From contig JAVTVJ010000130.1 in assembly GCA_034509425.1 (NCBI GenBank), forward strand, positions 4,457,501 through 4,521,500: a DNA stretch of 64,000 nucleotides, in the 5' to 3' direction. This DNA comes from Eopsaltria australis. Its lineage: Eukaryota > Chordata > Aves > Passeriformes > Petroicidae. Numbering within the stretch: position 1 is the stretch's first letter; the number at the start of each line of letters is the position of its first letter. Both the position numbers and the translations under genes were made by a program. The notes under the pieces are model-generated. The model was not told where the DNA came from. It did not search any database and saw only the letters and a list, made by a program, of their open reading frames with translations. Shown here in pieces: positions 45,501 to 57,784 of the stretch.

Positions 45501-46400
45501 AGTGACCATGTGAAAAGACCACAAAGGAAAGACCAAGGGAAACGGGGCTTGAGTAGGAGTCAGAGTGGTTTTGAGATTACATGGCAAAGCAACTTTCTCA
45601 TCCTAGACACTGCTCTTCTACATCATCCACATTTTGGTTGTGTCTCAGGGCAGGAAAAGCAACTGCCTGAGCTTTGGGTTTTGTGCAGAACCTTGTGATG
45701 CTGCTCACTACTAATAAATGCACACATAGACATATCTACTTTAAATGAAGGGGCCTTGAGGTTGCTGAAGGAACTGCAAGAATCCTGTGCAAAATAGCAG
45801 CACTTCTTTTTCTCCTGGATTCCAGTCTGGGCAGCTGTAAAGATCTGGTCAGAGCTGGCTCTGGGCAGTGGCAAAACCTGCAGGCGGGGCTTTTTAAACA
45901 CACAAGAAGTTGTGAGAAATGTTCTTCTTTGAGGTTGTCATTAAGATAAAAACCACTGCCACAAGCCAGGCTATCCTGGAAATTTCTCAGGAAGATTTGG
46001 AGGGACCTGACTGACAACTGAAGGTCTGGTGGTATCTGCCATGACAATATTTTCCAGTGTGTGCATCCAGCTGTAATGATTCATTAGAATAAGTTTAATT
46101 GTGGCCAGTAGTTGTGAATATTTCTTTGTACTCTCTTATCAGTGTTTTCCGTTTGCAGCAGGACTTGGCTTGTTTGTTAATCTGAAGTTCCCCATTTATT
46201 TGGAAAACAAAGTTTGACTTATCGTATCATTTGGCAGGAGAGAAGAAAGGTGAAATGCAAAGCCCCTAAAACCACAGAGCAAGGAAAAGGAAAATTTAAC
46301 TTTCAGGGAAAAGTGCTCAGTCAGTGGGAGCCAGCACAGCTGATGTGGGCAAGTGAGTGTCCAGGTCTCATTTGAATCAAACAAATGAGCAAAATTATAA
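42561..46400. other. Unannotated intergenic sequence
   Basis: No gene was recognised. Poly(T) at about 42580-42591. 42.9-43.9 kb has mixed composition with scattered motif-free open frames. 44.0-44.4 kb is AT-rich and repeat-free. 45.3-46.2 kb is ordinary. Confidence 0.5.
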
Positions 46401-46512
46401 AGTCATAGAGTCACAGGTTGGTTTGGGTTTGGGTTGGGGTTGGAAATGATCTTAAAGCTCATCTTGTTCCAAGCCTCTCCCATGGGCAGGGACACCTTCC
46501 TCTAGACCCAGG
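46401..46512 (-). mobile_element. CR1 LINE, 3' fragment, minus orientation
   Basis: AGTCATAGAGTCACAGGTTG, then GTTTGGGTTTGGGTTGGGGT (a small local expansion of the usual TTTGGGTTGG), TCTTAAAGCTCATCTTGTTC and CATGGGCAGGGACACCTTCC, ending CTAGACCCAGGT. About 110 bp survives. Confidence 0.92.
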
Positions 46513-49500
46513 TGATGATGAAGAGACCTCATCTCAGCAGTAGCTGAGGAAGATACGAGACAGTTATACTCCTCAGAAATGTTTGAAAAGCCAAAACTGC
46601 TTTCCTTGGATGTTCAGAAAAAGCACACCTGTGCCAGTGTGAAAAATAACATACACACCATTTTCCTCAAGCTACAAATTGTAAAGTTCACAAGCTTCTG
46701 TGCAACTCTGATTTAGTTCTACTCCCCAGTGTAGTACCAAGTAGTAGCAAGGAATTCTTCAAGTTGCTGAATTGTTCATGTGACTCTTGTGTTTTTAAAA
46801 TACACACAACACTTAGAGTTTTTCACAAGTGCACAGTGCGGGGTGACAGTATTTCCATTTTTCTGGTGAAAATTGGGCAATGATAGTTGGAATCTGCCTC
46901 GTGTGTGAAGCTGATGCTAGAACCCACATCTCTTTAATCATAAACACCTCACTTTTAGACTCTTCGCAGTGACCTTAATAGGGCCAGGGTTTGATTCCAA
47001 GTGTTTATTCTTCATTCTAAGCTCAAAGATGCATATTTTTAATCTGAATTTGAATATATGCTTCATGGCTTATTCATGCTCGGAAATACTTCTTGGCAGA
47101 GTCACCTAAATTGAGCAAAATGAGAGGCTTCTTTTAATGCAGAAATATTAAACAATGTGTGCTGGAGTGCAGAAAGCTATTTGGACACCGGAAAGCTTTA
47201 TAAACATAGATTTGATTGTGATTGAACCAAAAATAGTGGTATTAAATTGAGGTCTGTTTAAGACACTAAAAAAACCCTCTGCGTTTTCCAAACTGCTAAG
47301 GATAAAATCAATCCGCCGAAGTATTTTAACTTTGTAACAAAAATATCATTGACAAAGTAAAGTGAAGATAATAAAGCATATTTTAAATTACTTGGAGGTC
47401 TTCTTAAAAATTTATGACCTCGTTCTAGTTGGAGCTTATTTAACTCAAAAGCCATTTAAGAGCCCAGAAGTGGCCGTGTTTGGGCCTTGCAAGAAATGTT
47501 CACTTCTTTGTTCAGAAACATTGGTACCTTTGGTTAGAGAGAACCTGTTGGGTTCTACTATTATATGTGAGCTGCAGTAATACAGTGTTTATGTTTTCTT
47601 AGGACAGAAATTGCTGGGATGTAGCTCCCAAGCTTTACAGCACAGGGAACAGTTTCAAACCCACAGGGTCTGCCCGTACCAACGTGCAATCAGATCCATG
47701 TGCTTCCCCTCCCATGACCTCTGGTGCCAGCAGTCCTGTTAGAAGATTGTTATAGGAGCTTCTTTGCTCGTGTCCCTGTCCCAAACACTGAGTTAGAGTC
47801 AGGAGTCATGGTTAGACTTAACCAGAGACTGGTTTGGATCTCAGATCCAAGCTCTGTGCCCACAGGAACTGAAACTGATAGCAAGGCCTTGGGCCGTCGA
47901 TATTTTCCATTACCATAACTGCTGTTTAGCAATGTCTCGTTGATACGAGGGGAGTGTGTGACTGAGGCCATGTTCATCTCTTTGCAGCAGAAAGAATTAT
48001 GGCATTCATAGATTGGAAGAGAGTGGGTGATAAATAAAACTGAGGCTATCCAGAAAGCCCCAGGGAGCTTCCTCTCCACTGAAAGAATAAGAAATTTATA
48101 GATGTCTAGAAATTACAGTTGAGCTTTTTGCCTTTTCTTTTTTTTTTTTCTGGTTAGCCTCTTTCAGTCATATGACTGGAGTTCAATTATCAGCACAATA
48201 AATATTCCTGTGAATCGGAGCCATGTGTTGGCAGCAATTTTGTGCTTCTTAGAAAGGAAGGAACATCTAGAATTGTTTAAAAACAATAGTTTACCATTAA
48301 ACTTGCTCCTAAAGTCAGAAAGTGGCAGAGCCCAAAATACATGTGCTAAGGGGAAGTGTGTTCTGGAGGACTCAAATACAGGCAGGTTAATGCAAATATA
48401 TTTTTGGAGTTAGATTTTACAATTATGAACTATTCAGACTAGAACAATACTGTGCATCTGCATTGTTTTCAAAACAAAGCAAAGCAGTTACTAAGGGGCC
48501 CTTTTTGCTGCTTTTAAGAGGCTGCACAAGTAGGAATGTTACCTGCAAATCAATTTAATAGATAAATTGTTGTGCTAGGAAATACCACTGGTAGTCGTAA
48601 CGTGTGTCCCCTAAGGTGAGTTGTGCCTGCCAGGTGGGAAATGGGAGACATTTTAGATTTTTTTCCCCGTCTGGAATTTTCTGGATTTGTTGTTTGGCTC
48701 CTTTAAAGCATTCCCTGGAAACTCCAGTAGAGCACGAACTGGTGGGGCTGGGCTTCAGCACTGCTCTGTCCTGGGCAGGAGATGAAGCGTGTTGACGAAA
48801 TTTGAAGTTCCAAGATAATTTGGAGTCCTGGAACACTTTGATTCATCTCTCAACTGCCTGGGCTTGGCAAATGCCAGAAGTTTGTGTCTTCCCCAGGATA
48901 GTCCATTGACTGACCCATATTGACTTGTTTTCAGCGCTGTTCCTGTTTGGCAGGACATTTCTAGATCTGTAAGCAGTTTCTCTTAATTTAAGAGAGACAT
49001 GACTGTTCTGGGCTCGAGAAGGTCTGACAAGAGGGAGCAGAAGTCATCCCAACTGTACACCTTTGGCCAAGGGGACTGTAATTCTTGGATCCAGCTAACA
49101 CAGGCTATTTTAAGAGAACGACTTGGCCTCTTTACAGTAAACTTCTTCGGGGGAGAGTTCATTGCACCTAACAGGCTTCAGCCAGTCTGGATCAGCGTCT
49201 GACATTTGAACTCGATGCTCTTAACACATTTGTCAGCTCCACATGCACACAACGAGATGCTAAATGCTTCGATAGCTGCACATTTCCAGGCAATTCAGCA
49301 AAACCCGATTCGTTATTAGCTTTTAAATTCAAGGGGGTATATGTGTGTATTTATGAATATTTCAGCAAGGCTCTGGGCGTTGAGCATTGCAGGAACACAA
49401 CTGCGGTAGCCCCACAGTCACGAGAGCAGCTACTGAAGTTACAGGCGCCCGCTGCAGCAGTCTGGGGAGTATCCGAGTGGAATTTTACAAATGACAGTTT

Positions 49501-49639
49501 AAAGAGTTATAGTTGCCTAAAGAACGAGGCTGGAGAATTTGCAAAAATCTGTTTTCAATTATTGGGTTTTTGGTTGGTTTTTTCTTTTTTTTTTCTTTTT
49601 GTTTTTTTTTTAAATTCAGCTTTAATTCCTCCAGAGGAA
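46513..49639. other. Unannotated, mostly AT-rich intergenic sequence
   Basis: No gene was recognised. 46.95-47.42 kb is AT-rich and repeat-free and may be a conserved non-coding block. Poly(T) at about 48139-48149 leads into CTGGTTAG, which is acceptor-like but without a visible exon. T-rich simple sequence lies at 49565-49612. Confidence 0.5.
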
Positions 49640-50070
49640 TTTCAGTGCACTGCCTCAGTTGTTCCTTTGTAATCCTGCATTCCCGTTGCTTTATTAAATA
49701 CCTGGAGTTATAATCTTGTTTATGAAATCGTTATTATCTCTCCAGTTGCAAATTGCAGCATTACGTAGAGAAGTGATTATGGCATGAGGCATGGAAAAAT
49801 CGGATATGCAAATGAAGCAACTTAAGCATAATGATGGTTCAGTCCCATAACAGGCGAAAAAACCATCACTTTGCTTTTGAGTTGAAGTGTTCAGCTTCAT
49901 ACGAACTTGCAAACTGACCCCATGTTTTTCATATAAATGCTCCAACTGGCTGAAACAAAACAAACAAAAGAAAACAAAAGCAAACTGTCTCAGAAAATAC
50001 ATTATAAAAATAGATTTACTCTTATAAATAGAATAGTTTTGCTGTAGTTTCAGAGCAGAAAACTGCATCT
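49640..50070. promoter_or_regulatory. Candidate conserved non-coding block with octamer site
   Basis: Repeat-free AT-rich sequence containing an exact octamer ATGCAAAT at 49806-49813, TTGCAAATTGCAGC near 49745, and several ATTATC/TAATGATGG cores. The first ~250 bp has no repeats or low-complexity runs. Function is inferred from composition and sites. Confidence 0.35.
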
Positions 50071-51804
50071 TAAAAAACCTTAGAAGCAGTGGTTTAAGGA
50101 CTTTGGTTATATTTTGTTTAAAGGGAGAATTATTTTAAAAGAGTCATCAACTTCTGGATTTGAGTGTGCAGCATTAAATAATAAGTGAAACCTAACATAT
50201 ATACTTACTTTTTTTGGTTGAGATTACTCTGGAGAAGTTAAAACTTAAAAAATAAAGATCAGCCTATGAAAATCCTTATTTAAAATGTTTTCACCTTTAG
50301 GGTAACTGCTTGCTGCACTAAGGATTGCTCTTGCTCTGTCATATTCTCACCCAGCTGCTGTGCAGTCGAGCTGGCCTTAGCCCTGGATCTCTCTGCCAGC
50401 CCTGCACACGTTCCCAGCTAATCCACATAGCCTCATTTTGAGAGTCTCTTTTCCCCCTCCGCCTTGTTTTTAAGTGTAGCTTTAATGGCGGGTTGCTATG
50501 GGCCCTTTGATGTCTAAAACGGGAGTAGGGGAATAGAAACATGAAATGAATCTGATTTTCTTGCTCGCATCTTTCCCTGGCAGTGGAGTTAAACCTGTGG
50601 CTTGTGTTCCCCGGCATTAAGAGGATTGTTGACCAGCTTTCAGAGTTGACAAGGTCACTCGAGGTACTGTGACAGGGCATTTAGGTACAGGAGTTGATCC
50701 TGTGTAATGTTAACCCAGGAAGCCGGGGAGAAATTGGGATGATCTTTCTCCTGATTTTTCTTGCCTAATTAAGGGTGTAGGAAAAGCAGGCATTGCAACA
50801 GAACAAAATGTAATTACGGAGATGTTGCCTGGCATGTGTCCACTAAGCAATTGCGCCTCCCTCCCTTTTCAAAATAACTGTATTTTAGTTCCTTTTGGAG
50901 CAGTTTAAACCTTTGAACAACTCCACTGCTCCTGCAGGGACCAGGCAGGAATCGGCCGCGCGCGCCAGGGAAGATGTTCAGAGTTTACTCACTGGCTTGC
51001 CCGGGGTTTGGGCGCCGTGAGGAGTTCCCTCCGTCACTCTGGTGCCAGGATCCAGAAATATCGGGCAGGTTGGGCCAAGAGGAAGTCAGAACTGCCCTGC
51101 TGAGGGAAGGAGATGTCTGGAATTCCTATTCCACCATTCACAGCCCTAAAAAGGGATGCTTTTTAAATTTTTTTTTTTTTGTGCTCTGTCCTGTATTTTT
51201 GCTCTGTCTCCTGAGGGAGAGCCGGAGATGCGTGTTTGAGGGAAGTCGGTGGGGCCAGCAGATCCAGATGATGCTGGATGCTGACATGGAAACAGCTGTG
51301 GCACTTGGTGCACTCAGAGAACACCATAGCTGTTAATTCGATAAAATAGCTTTTCCAATTGAGATATCCATCCTGGGACAGCTGATCTTTTGTACAGCAC
51401 AGCCCAATCATGGCTTTAAAGCAGCAGCAGCACCAGAACTTCCTGGAGGGAGCCTGCACTTCACTGCACACTTTGGCAGCCTCACCATAGGCCTGAGGGA
51501 TACTTTCAGATTTCCCTGTAATTAATGAGCACCTCTGCACTTATGGCAAATTACAGTGTCTGATGTAGAATGTTGACCTACAGCTGCCCCATGCCAAGTA
51601 GTCTATTTAGACCTATTTATTTCTAAATAGAGCCTGTAAATGATAACCGGAAACTTCACTATTGATTCATTTGCTCCTAAATGCTTCCTCTTTCAGGTAT
51701 TGAAGTTGAAATAATTTTCGATAATCCTATAGTTATGCTGTGCCTTGGATTTATTCTATATTTATTATGTGAACATTCTCAAGCTATTTAACATTCCTGT
51801 AAAG
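50071..51804. other. Unannotated intergenic sequence
   Basis: No gene was recognised. CGGCCGCGCGCGCC at about 50954 is an isolated CpG cluster. Poly(T) at about 51168-51180. Open frames flanking the T-tract on both strands are chance. Confidence 0.5.
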
Positions 51805-52570
51805 CCAGAGAAATTAGAGATGGAAAAGGCTTGTTTGATCTTGCATAGCCTGTCCAATAGAGCTCTGATTATCTACTTTACTTCTGAATGTCCCAAGTAA
51901 TGAAAAACCTTCCACTTCTCAAAAATGTTGGACTGCCAGAAGTTTCACTGACTTTTTCTGCTGCCCTGCAACATGGCCAGCTCCTGTATAACCATCTCTT
52001 TGCTGTCACTGTTATGCTTATTTTGAAATGTTATTTCGTCATTTTTCTCTCCCTGTCATTATTTGGTTTTCTTATTGTGTTTGGCCATTTTTCTGAAACT
52101 AAATTTATTCTGTGCTCAGACTGCTTTCAGACTCCCAGCACCTTTCTTTGTTCTTCTGGTACATCAAACATCTGGTTCGTGGCTATGCACGATTTTCATT
52201 CCCTTACTCTTTTTCTTCTAAGAAAGATTTTAAATAAAATGGGGTTCTCTTCCTGGCTGTCTCCTTTCCCCATAATAATCACTAAATAAGTAGGTTCAGC
52301 CCAGAAGGGGATTATTCATAATTTTCATCCATTCCAGTAAGATTTCAATCCATACAGTAACTTCAGAACCAAGTCAAAATAATGCTGTGGATGCAGAATT
52401 TTATGAGAGTTTGCGCTAAGTACTTTGCCAGAATCTAAATATACAACTTCTATTGTTCTATTAATACTGTCATCCTACTTGATATACACCATAGATATAT
52501 CTGGTTTGTCAAAAAATATCCGCACTAAAACAGTAATTCTAATTGGTTCAGGCAGCTCAGTTGTCTCCCT
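51805..52570 (-). mobile_element. Decayed L3/CR1-like LINE, minus orientation, with reverse-transcriptase remnant
   Basis: At the low-coordinate end, AGAAATTAGAGATGGAAAAG, then GCTTGTTTGATC and TGTCCCAAGTAATGAAAAAC match the inverted 3' part of ancient amniote CR1/L3 elements. On the minus strand 52450-52394 reads VVYLDSGKVLSANSHKIL, the remains of the conserved LINE reverse-transcriptase segment whose intact form is VYLDFSKAFDTVxHKIL. Beyond it, sequence to about 52560 keeps scattered identity to the preceding conserved block. The copy has stops and indels throughout and cannot be active. The + strand open frame 51888-52289 is antisense to it and not a gene. Confidence 0.7.
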
Positions 52571-53299
52571 TATGTGCTTCGATTTTGTTCTGTTAATTTT
52601 TTACTCTGTAAACATTAGTTTGGACTGCTAGTGCCAGGATTACTCTTCTCTTCTTTCTGGAAGATTTATATCGCATTTCTAATTTTTCCAGTATTCTGAT
52701 CTCTTGCCATTTCTCTGAGAATTTTTAGAAATAATTATTCATGTTCTGGAGGGCTAGTTAGATAATTCAGTAAGAGTTTTTGTACAATTAAGGACGGTAG
52801 GTTGTGGATAATAATTTTAAGCTTGATCAAAAGCCCATGGAAGCCAAGTCTTCTTAAGGCTTAAACTACTGTATTAATTTTACGGAGATCTGCCTCTCTT
52901 TGCTGCTGATTTTTTGCTCACCTTTCACATTGGGCAAGTTCATAGGTTAAAATAATGTAAATCAGCACAAGTCCACTGGAGCCTTTTGTGCCTTTTGAAG
53001 AACCAGCCCCTCAGGGTTAGGTGCCTTCCTTTCCCCATATATGCTGTTGGGATAAGAACTACTTTCCTCACAGGAGTGTTTAAGGCTTAATTTTTTATAG
53101 CATATAAAGTGCTCAGAGATGTTCAGATGAGGGATGTTGTGAAAATGCAAAGTAGTATTATTGTTGATAAATTATTTAAAATATTGTGGTCCATTGAGAA
53201 AATACTGGTTTGTAGGCAGTGAAGTGGTTAATACGATTGCATCTCTTACAGGTTTCACCAGATACACTCACTCACTTACAATGGATAATTGTTAGCTCT
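52571..53299. other. Unannotated AT-rich sequence
   Basis: No gene was recognised. The first ~100 bp may still belong to the decayed LINE. TTGTACAATTAAGGACG and similar AT-rich motifs are scattered. Confidence 0.5.
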
Positions 53300-53560
53300 T
53301 GTTGTGCAGATGCTGTTGCAGATGGAGCCCTGTACCTGCATGCATAGCAAATGAATTAGACTGGCAATCCCCTTTATAAAGCATAAATATGTAATTTGTT
53401 CAGCTGTTGTAATTAAATATGTATGTGTGAAACAGCCACCATTCAGGTCATTAATGATGCGCCATGCCAAATTAGAGCTTACAGACAGTAATGTACATTG
53501 TTGTGCAATGAGGGAATTGCAAATAACATAGCTAAGCCTTTCCTAGTAAAGTGATGGATT
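53300..53560. promoter_or_regulatory. Candidate conserved non-coding block
   Basis: Repeat-free AT-rich sequence containing AATTAAATATGTATG, CATTAATGATGCGCC (paired homeodomain-like sites near 53451) and AATTGCAAATAAC near 53516. No coding signal. Regulatory call by composition only. Confidence 0.3.
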
Positions 53561-55734
53561 CAGTGGCTTTAAAAGGAATATTTATATTTCTAGCATTTTG
53601 ATTGCTTCAGTCTATATTTACATTGATGCTCAATGAAAAAGATACAATTGGATGAAATTTTTCCTGTATTTGTTTTATACTCTTTGAACATGATAGAATA
53701 CCCATTAGGTACGTGTCACACAACATTTATTGGGTGTAACATTTCATACCCACTGGTAATAGGCTGACTATGTTGCTGTGATCATTCTTAAATATATAGT
53801 CAATTAAGACCTGGTAAGTACCTTTTCTTCAGCATAGTGTAGACAAACACTGTATCAAAGCATTTGGGCAATTTTAATGTTTTCTGTGTATCTGCTTTTT
53901 AATCTTTGGACTTCAAAGAGGTGACTGGTAAAGGAATCCTCACTGTGGTAAACAACGTATATATTTCCACAGAAATCTGCCTGATAGAATAATTGTTGTA
54001 ATGAATTAAGCTTGCCAATCTGGTGGAGTTGTTTAAATGCAGAATGACTTAAACTTATCAGGCTTGCCTTCTTCTGTCCACATTGTTTCTTTCTTTCTAT
54101 TTAGCAGAAAAAGGTAATTTGGCTTCAAAGAAACCTTCCTTGAGTCTTCTGGAAAGAACAAAAAGTTAAAAGGCAGCTGATGTTGCAAAGCAGAATGAAG
54201 AAACATAACTTATTACACCTTAAATGCATCTGAAACGATCCTTCCTAAGCGTGTCTCCTTCTCTGTTTAAAATAGATGAAGGTTTAGCCCACGTTTTGTT
54301 TTGACGGTGGGTTCCGAGTATCCGAGAGCTAATCGTTCTGACCTTTTGGCCAAACAGGGCAGCAGAAGGAAGCATCTCGGAGTTAATTCTGTCTTGTTCA
54401 CAGTGGGAACAGAACATTCCTCTGTGATCCTCTTTCACATGATTCGCTTGGGCCTCCTGGAAGCCTGTCCTGATACTATTAGTGCTGGGCTTCTTAGGTC
54501 TAAAGGAGATCGACGGCGCTGACATCACCCGCTGCTCACAGGCTGCCCCGGGCTGGACAGCCAGAGCAGAGGTGTTAAGACTCATATTAAACAAGAAAAT
54601 TTCATGAGACATCTTCTGTATAACTCTAGATTTCAAATCTCCATCAAGCTTTCTCTATTAACTCCCTCATATTTAACAATAAAATTGGGTAGGAAATGGG
54701 ATTAGTTGACAGATTATTTGTGGAGGTTTACATTGAATTTTCAACTTTTTAAACCTAGATTAAGAAAGTAATAATGAGTAAAGATTTTTGTCTGATCTAG
54801 AGCTGCTGCAAAGCATGTAACTTGCTACAAAACATCTGCTTTAGTAGATAGACTCTGACAAAAGTCAAGTATTTCAGTTGCTTAAATGCATACATTTAAA
54901 GCAACACCAAAATAATGATTTGTATAACTTCTAACATTTTAGTTAAGTTATAATATGAAGGCTTGCTTGCTTTTTATTCATTTCTTCATCTCTTCCTTCC
55001 TTCGTAATTCTACTCTCTTTCTTCGAGACGTTTTCCTGAAATACAGTTTTTCCTGTTTGTTCATAGGAAAGTTCATTTGATTTATGGTATGAACGAGTCA
55101 GATGTGCAGGGTCTTGGCATGTTCCTTTACTGCATTTTAATGCTGCGATTACTGGTGTACTGGGAAGCCATTTCAAGGATGACCGCAATGACAACAGCCC
55201 TGATCACAGCCAGGCCTCCTGCAGGGTTCCCCTAGTTTATTTTTTTTCCCCTCCTTTCCTTACCTTTCTGGGGTGGTTTTATGAACATTGAAGTGGCTGA
55301 TTCATGAGTTGAAATAGTTGGATTTTGCACCCCTTACTTGGTGAAGACTCTAAACCATGTTTGGTTTGGAGGGTGGGAGAGAAGTGAGAAAATTTATTTT
55401 TGTGTCCATTAAACAGTGTTGCATCACCAACTACTGCTGTACATTCCAAAATCTATCCCTTTCTGTCCCCACCACGCACGGGCCATTAGCCGTGCCCAGG
55501 AATGGCTTTTGGGAACTCTTGTGTGCACGTTCCAGTCCAGGAGAATAATTCAGCTCTGGAAACAGGCTGGGCAGAAAGTGTCTGAACCACCCATCGGCCG
55601 CACAGACCTTCACTTAACGAAGGGTTAATGCTTTGAGGCTGTGCAGAGGCTGTGTTCCCCTCACGCCAGGGACCCTCATGCCAGGCCGTCAGTGCAGATG
55701 AGGTCGAACTGGCACGTTTAATAAATTAACCATT
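53561..55734. other. Unannotated AT-rich intergenic sequence
   Basis: No gene was recognised. 53.56-54.1 and 54.65-54.97 kb are AT-rich without repeats. A minus-strand open frame at 54220-54636 (138 codons) shows no motif and no splice signals. Confidence 0.5.
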
Positions 55735-56150
55735 TCCCGGGCAGGGCAGCAGGCGTGGGGTGGCCGACAGCCAGGTACTCGGCGATAAGCGCCCGCGGGC
55801 CGGGCCGAGGCGAGCGGCTCGATCGCTGGCAGTCGCTGCATTGGCCAGTGCTGCAGTAAACACTTTCCCTTGGATGTTGGTGTTCTGTTGTGTCTGGCAG
55901 CCACAGAGGGCTGCTTGAACTTTAGCCAGAGGCAAATATTTATACATCAGAGCATGCAGTGTTCAATGGGTCCGGCCTGCAAGCGCAAGGCGCATGGCGG
56001 GCGATCCTCTTAATTGCGCCCGTGATGCGGCGAAGCGGGACCATCTTGGGGGTCGCGGCGGGTTTGGCGGCAGTGCGAGCTCTGGAAACCTGTGAAAACA
56101 TTGCCTTCCCCGCTCTTGGTGGAGGGGCCATCCTGACGGGAGCCGTGTGT
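55735..56150. promoter_or_regulatory. CpG-rich shoulder of a CpG island
   Basis: After tens of kilobases of CpG-poor DNA, CpG dinucleotides become frequent: GGCCGACAGCC, TACTCGGCGATAAGCGCCCG, CGGGCCGGGCCGAGGCGAGC, GGCTCGATCGCTGGCAG, then TGATGCGGCGAAGCGGGACC and GGTCGCGGCGGGTTTGGCGG. A + strand open frame of 75 codons crosses it with no recognised domain. It is most simply the unmethylated flank of the promoter-like core at 56.4-56.6 kb. Confidence 0.55.
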
Positions 56151-56339
56151 GCCTTCAATTCCTGTTGGAAAGTTTACAGTTAATATTTTCCCTGGAACGC
56201 TGTCAAGCTTTTGACAGTGCCTGAGTGTATGCTGAGCTGTGAAATTGAGACGCGGAGCAAGTTGTGAGAAATCTGTTTCTACTCAAATCTGTAAAGGTTT
56301 ATAAAAACTTCAGCAGAGGGGGAAGGAGGGGGAAAAACG

Positions 56340-56680
56340 GGGGGGACAAAAAGAAGCCCTGGGGCTGGGGCTGGGCTGGGCTGGGCTGGGCTCGCTCGCC
56401 GGGCGCGCGGCGGGGCCGCCATTTTAAGGATGCAGCGAGGGGCGAAGCTCTCGCTCCTTACATGGCGGCTGCTCGGCTGCGGGGCCGGCCAATGGGGCGG
56501 GCGGTGCCAAGTCACGTGAGGTGCCACGACGGCACCGACAGCCATTTCCTCGTTTCTGGAAAACTTCGGTGCCTCCGCCGAGCGCTTCACCGTGTTTTCG
56601 GTGCCAAACACTCCCTGCCGCATGTGCCTCGCAGGCTGGCATTTGTCCATAAAGTTATTTTAGTAGGTAAAAAGTCTCGG
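56340..56680. promoter_or_regulatory. CpG-island core with clustered promoter motifs (candidate TATA-less promoter)
   Basis: Within about 100 bp lie a minus-oriented YY1-type site CCGCCATTTT (56416-56425), a plus-oriented one CATGGCGGC (56461-56469), a CCAAT box (56489-56493), a GC box GGGGCGGG (56494-56501) and a CACGTG E-box (56513-56518). No TATA box is present. This set is characteristic of housekeeping and often bidirectional vertebrate promoters. On +, a donor-like TAG|GTAAAA occurs at 56666/56667, which would end a short first exon. On the minus strand the YY1 site itself supplies an ATG in the AAAATGGCGGCC context. Which strand is transcribed, and into what, cannot be decided here. 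The 191-codon open frame at 56264-56839 is probably a by-product of high GC. Confidence 0.6.
56361..56392 (+). repeat. (GGGCT)n short tandem repeat
   Basis: GGGGCT followed by repeated GGGCT units, lying immediately 5' of the promoter-motif cluster. G-runs of three every five bases make it G-quadruplex-prone on the + strand. Confidence 0.9.
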
Positions 56681-57784
56681 AGCGCTGGAGCTCTGTGCGT
56701 TCTGTATGTAAAATGGATTTCCCTTGCTGGCCCCGGGCCAGGAGCGCGGAGCACGCGCTGGGCGAGGGGAGCGCGTCTCTGCAGAGGAACTGGTGGACTG
56801 ACACACTCTAATTTTTTGGCTCCTGACCAGATGAGCTAGATGGATGCCAAAATTCAACAAAATAACACATTATTGTGTAATAGGAACAGCGTTCAAAGTG
56901 AGCAAGAGCTCACAGGAACTGAATACCAGCACTTTTTTCCCCCTTTCTTTCTTTTTTTTCCCTTCCTTTCTTTCCCCTTGTACAGCAGAAGCTCAGAACT
57001 GGCACTTTTAATATATGGCTTCAATGGAACATGGAATAAATATAACCACAATGTAAAGAATGAGGAATAATGTACAACCGGGAAGACGAAGGGGAGGAGA
57101 GAGTCAGGGAGGGAGGGACTGAGCGAGACGGAGGGAGTTAAAATTACTTTTGTGAGACTTCCTTCAAACATGCTCCATAGTGCTCAGGGCTGGTTTAACC
57201 CTGTCTTCCCTGCAGCAGATCTCCAACATGCCTCATGCATCCTTCTTTCTCCTTTAATTCCTTGATAAACAAACACACACACATTAAAGGCAGCACTCAG
57301 CACCGTGTGCTGCTGAACCGGGGCCATCAGAGGGGCTGGAATCAGTGCAGAAAAAGCCTTCCTAGAAAAAAATTTCTTATTTTTTTTCATTGTCCGTCTC
57401 TGAAAGAAGGAGAACCTGTGCAAAATACTGGTTTTCCTCCTCAAATAACCAGTGTCACCTGGGTTTGTCCTTGCTGTAGTAGCACCTCCAAGCACCAAAC
57501 CAACTTTGCAGTAATAAAATAATTGAGCTTCCCTGAGAAGCTACGGCATTCCATAGCTTCATCTGCAAAATGCAGGTGTCTCTGGGGCTGCGCATGGCAA
57601 CTCCTGGAAAGTGCAAAGCAACACAATAGGAAGTGAAAACTAACACAGCCTATGGAAACTGCGAGGGGTCGTTGGGTCAGCAGCATGTAATTACAAGAGC
57701 TGGAAGGCAGCCAGGATGAGGATGCCCATCGTGTCAGGGAAACACCACGTGCCCACACGGATTGAGGACTTTTTGGTTTCAGAA
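56681..57784. other. Unannotated sequence downstream of the CpG island
   Basis: The CpG density falls off by about 56800. A T/C-rich tract at 56933-56980 and a purine-rich tract at 57085-57137 are simple sequence. If the CpG island drives a + strand transcript this would be its first intron. No exon is evident. Confidence 0.5.

Noticed and set aside
46421..46443. TTTGGGTTTGGGTTGGGGTTGG, telomere-like at first sight
   Set aside because: It is a small expansion inside the CR1 3' terminus, not TTAGGG repeats.
51888..52289. 133-codon + strand open frame rich in hydrophobic residues (looks membrane-like)
   Set aside because: It is antisense to a decayed LINE; the T-rich strand gives Phe/Leu-rich readings by default.
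56264..56839. 191-codon + strand open frame, the longest in the window
   Set aside because: It coincides with the CpG island, where stop codons are rare because of GC content. It runs through the (GGGCT)n repeat and has no recognisable domain.
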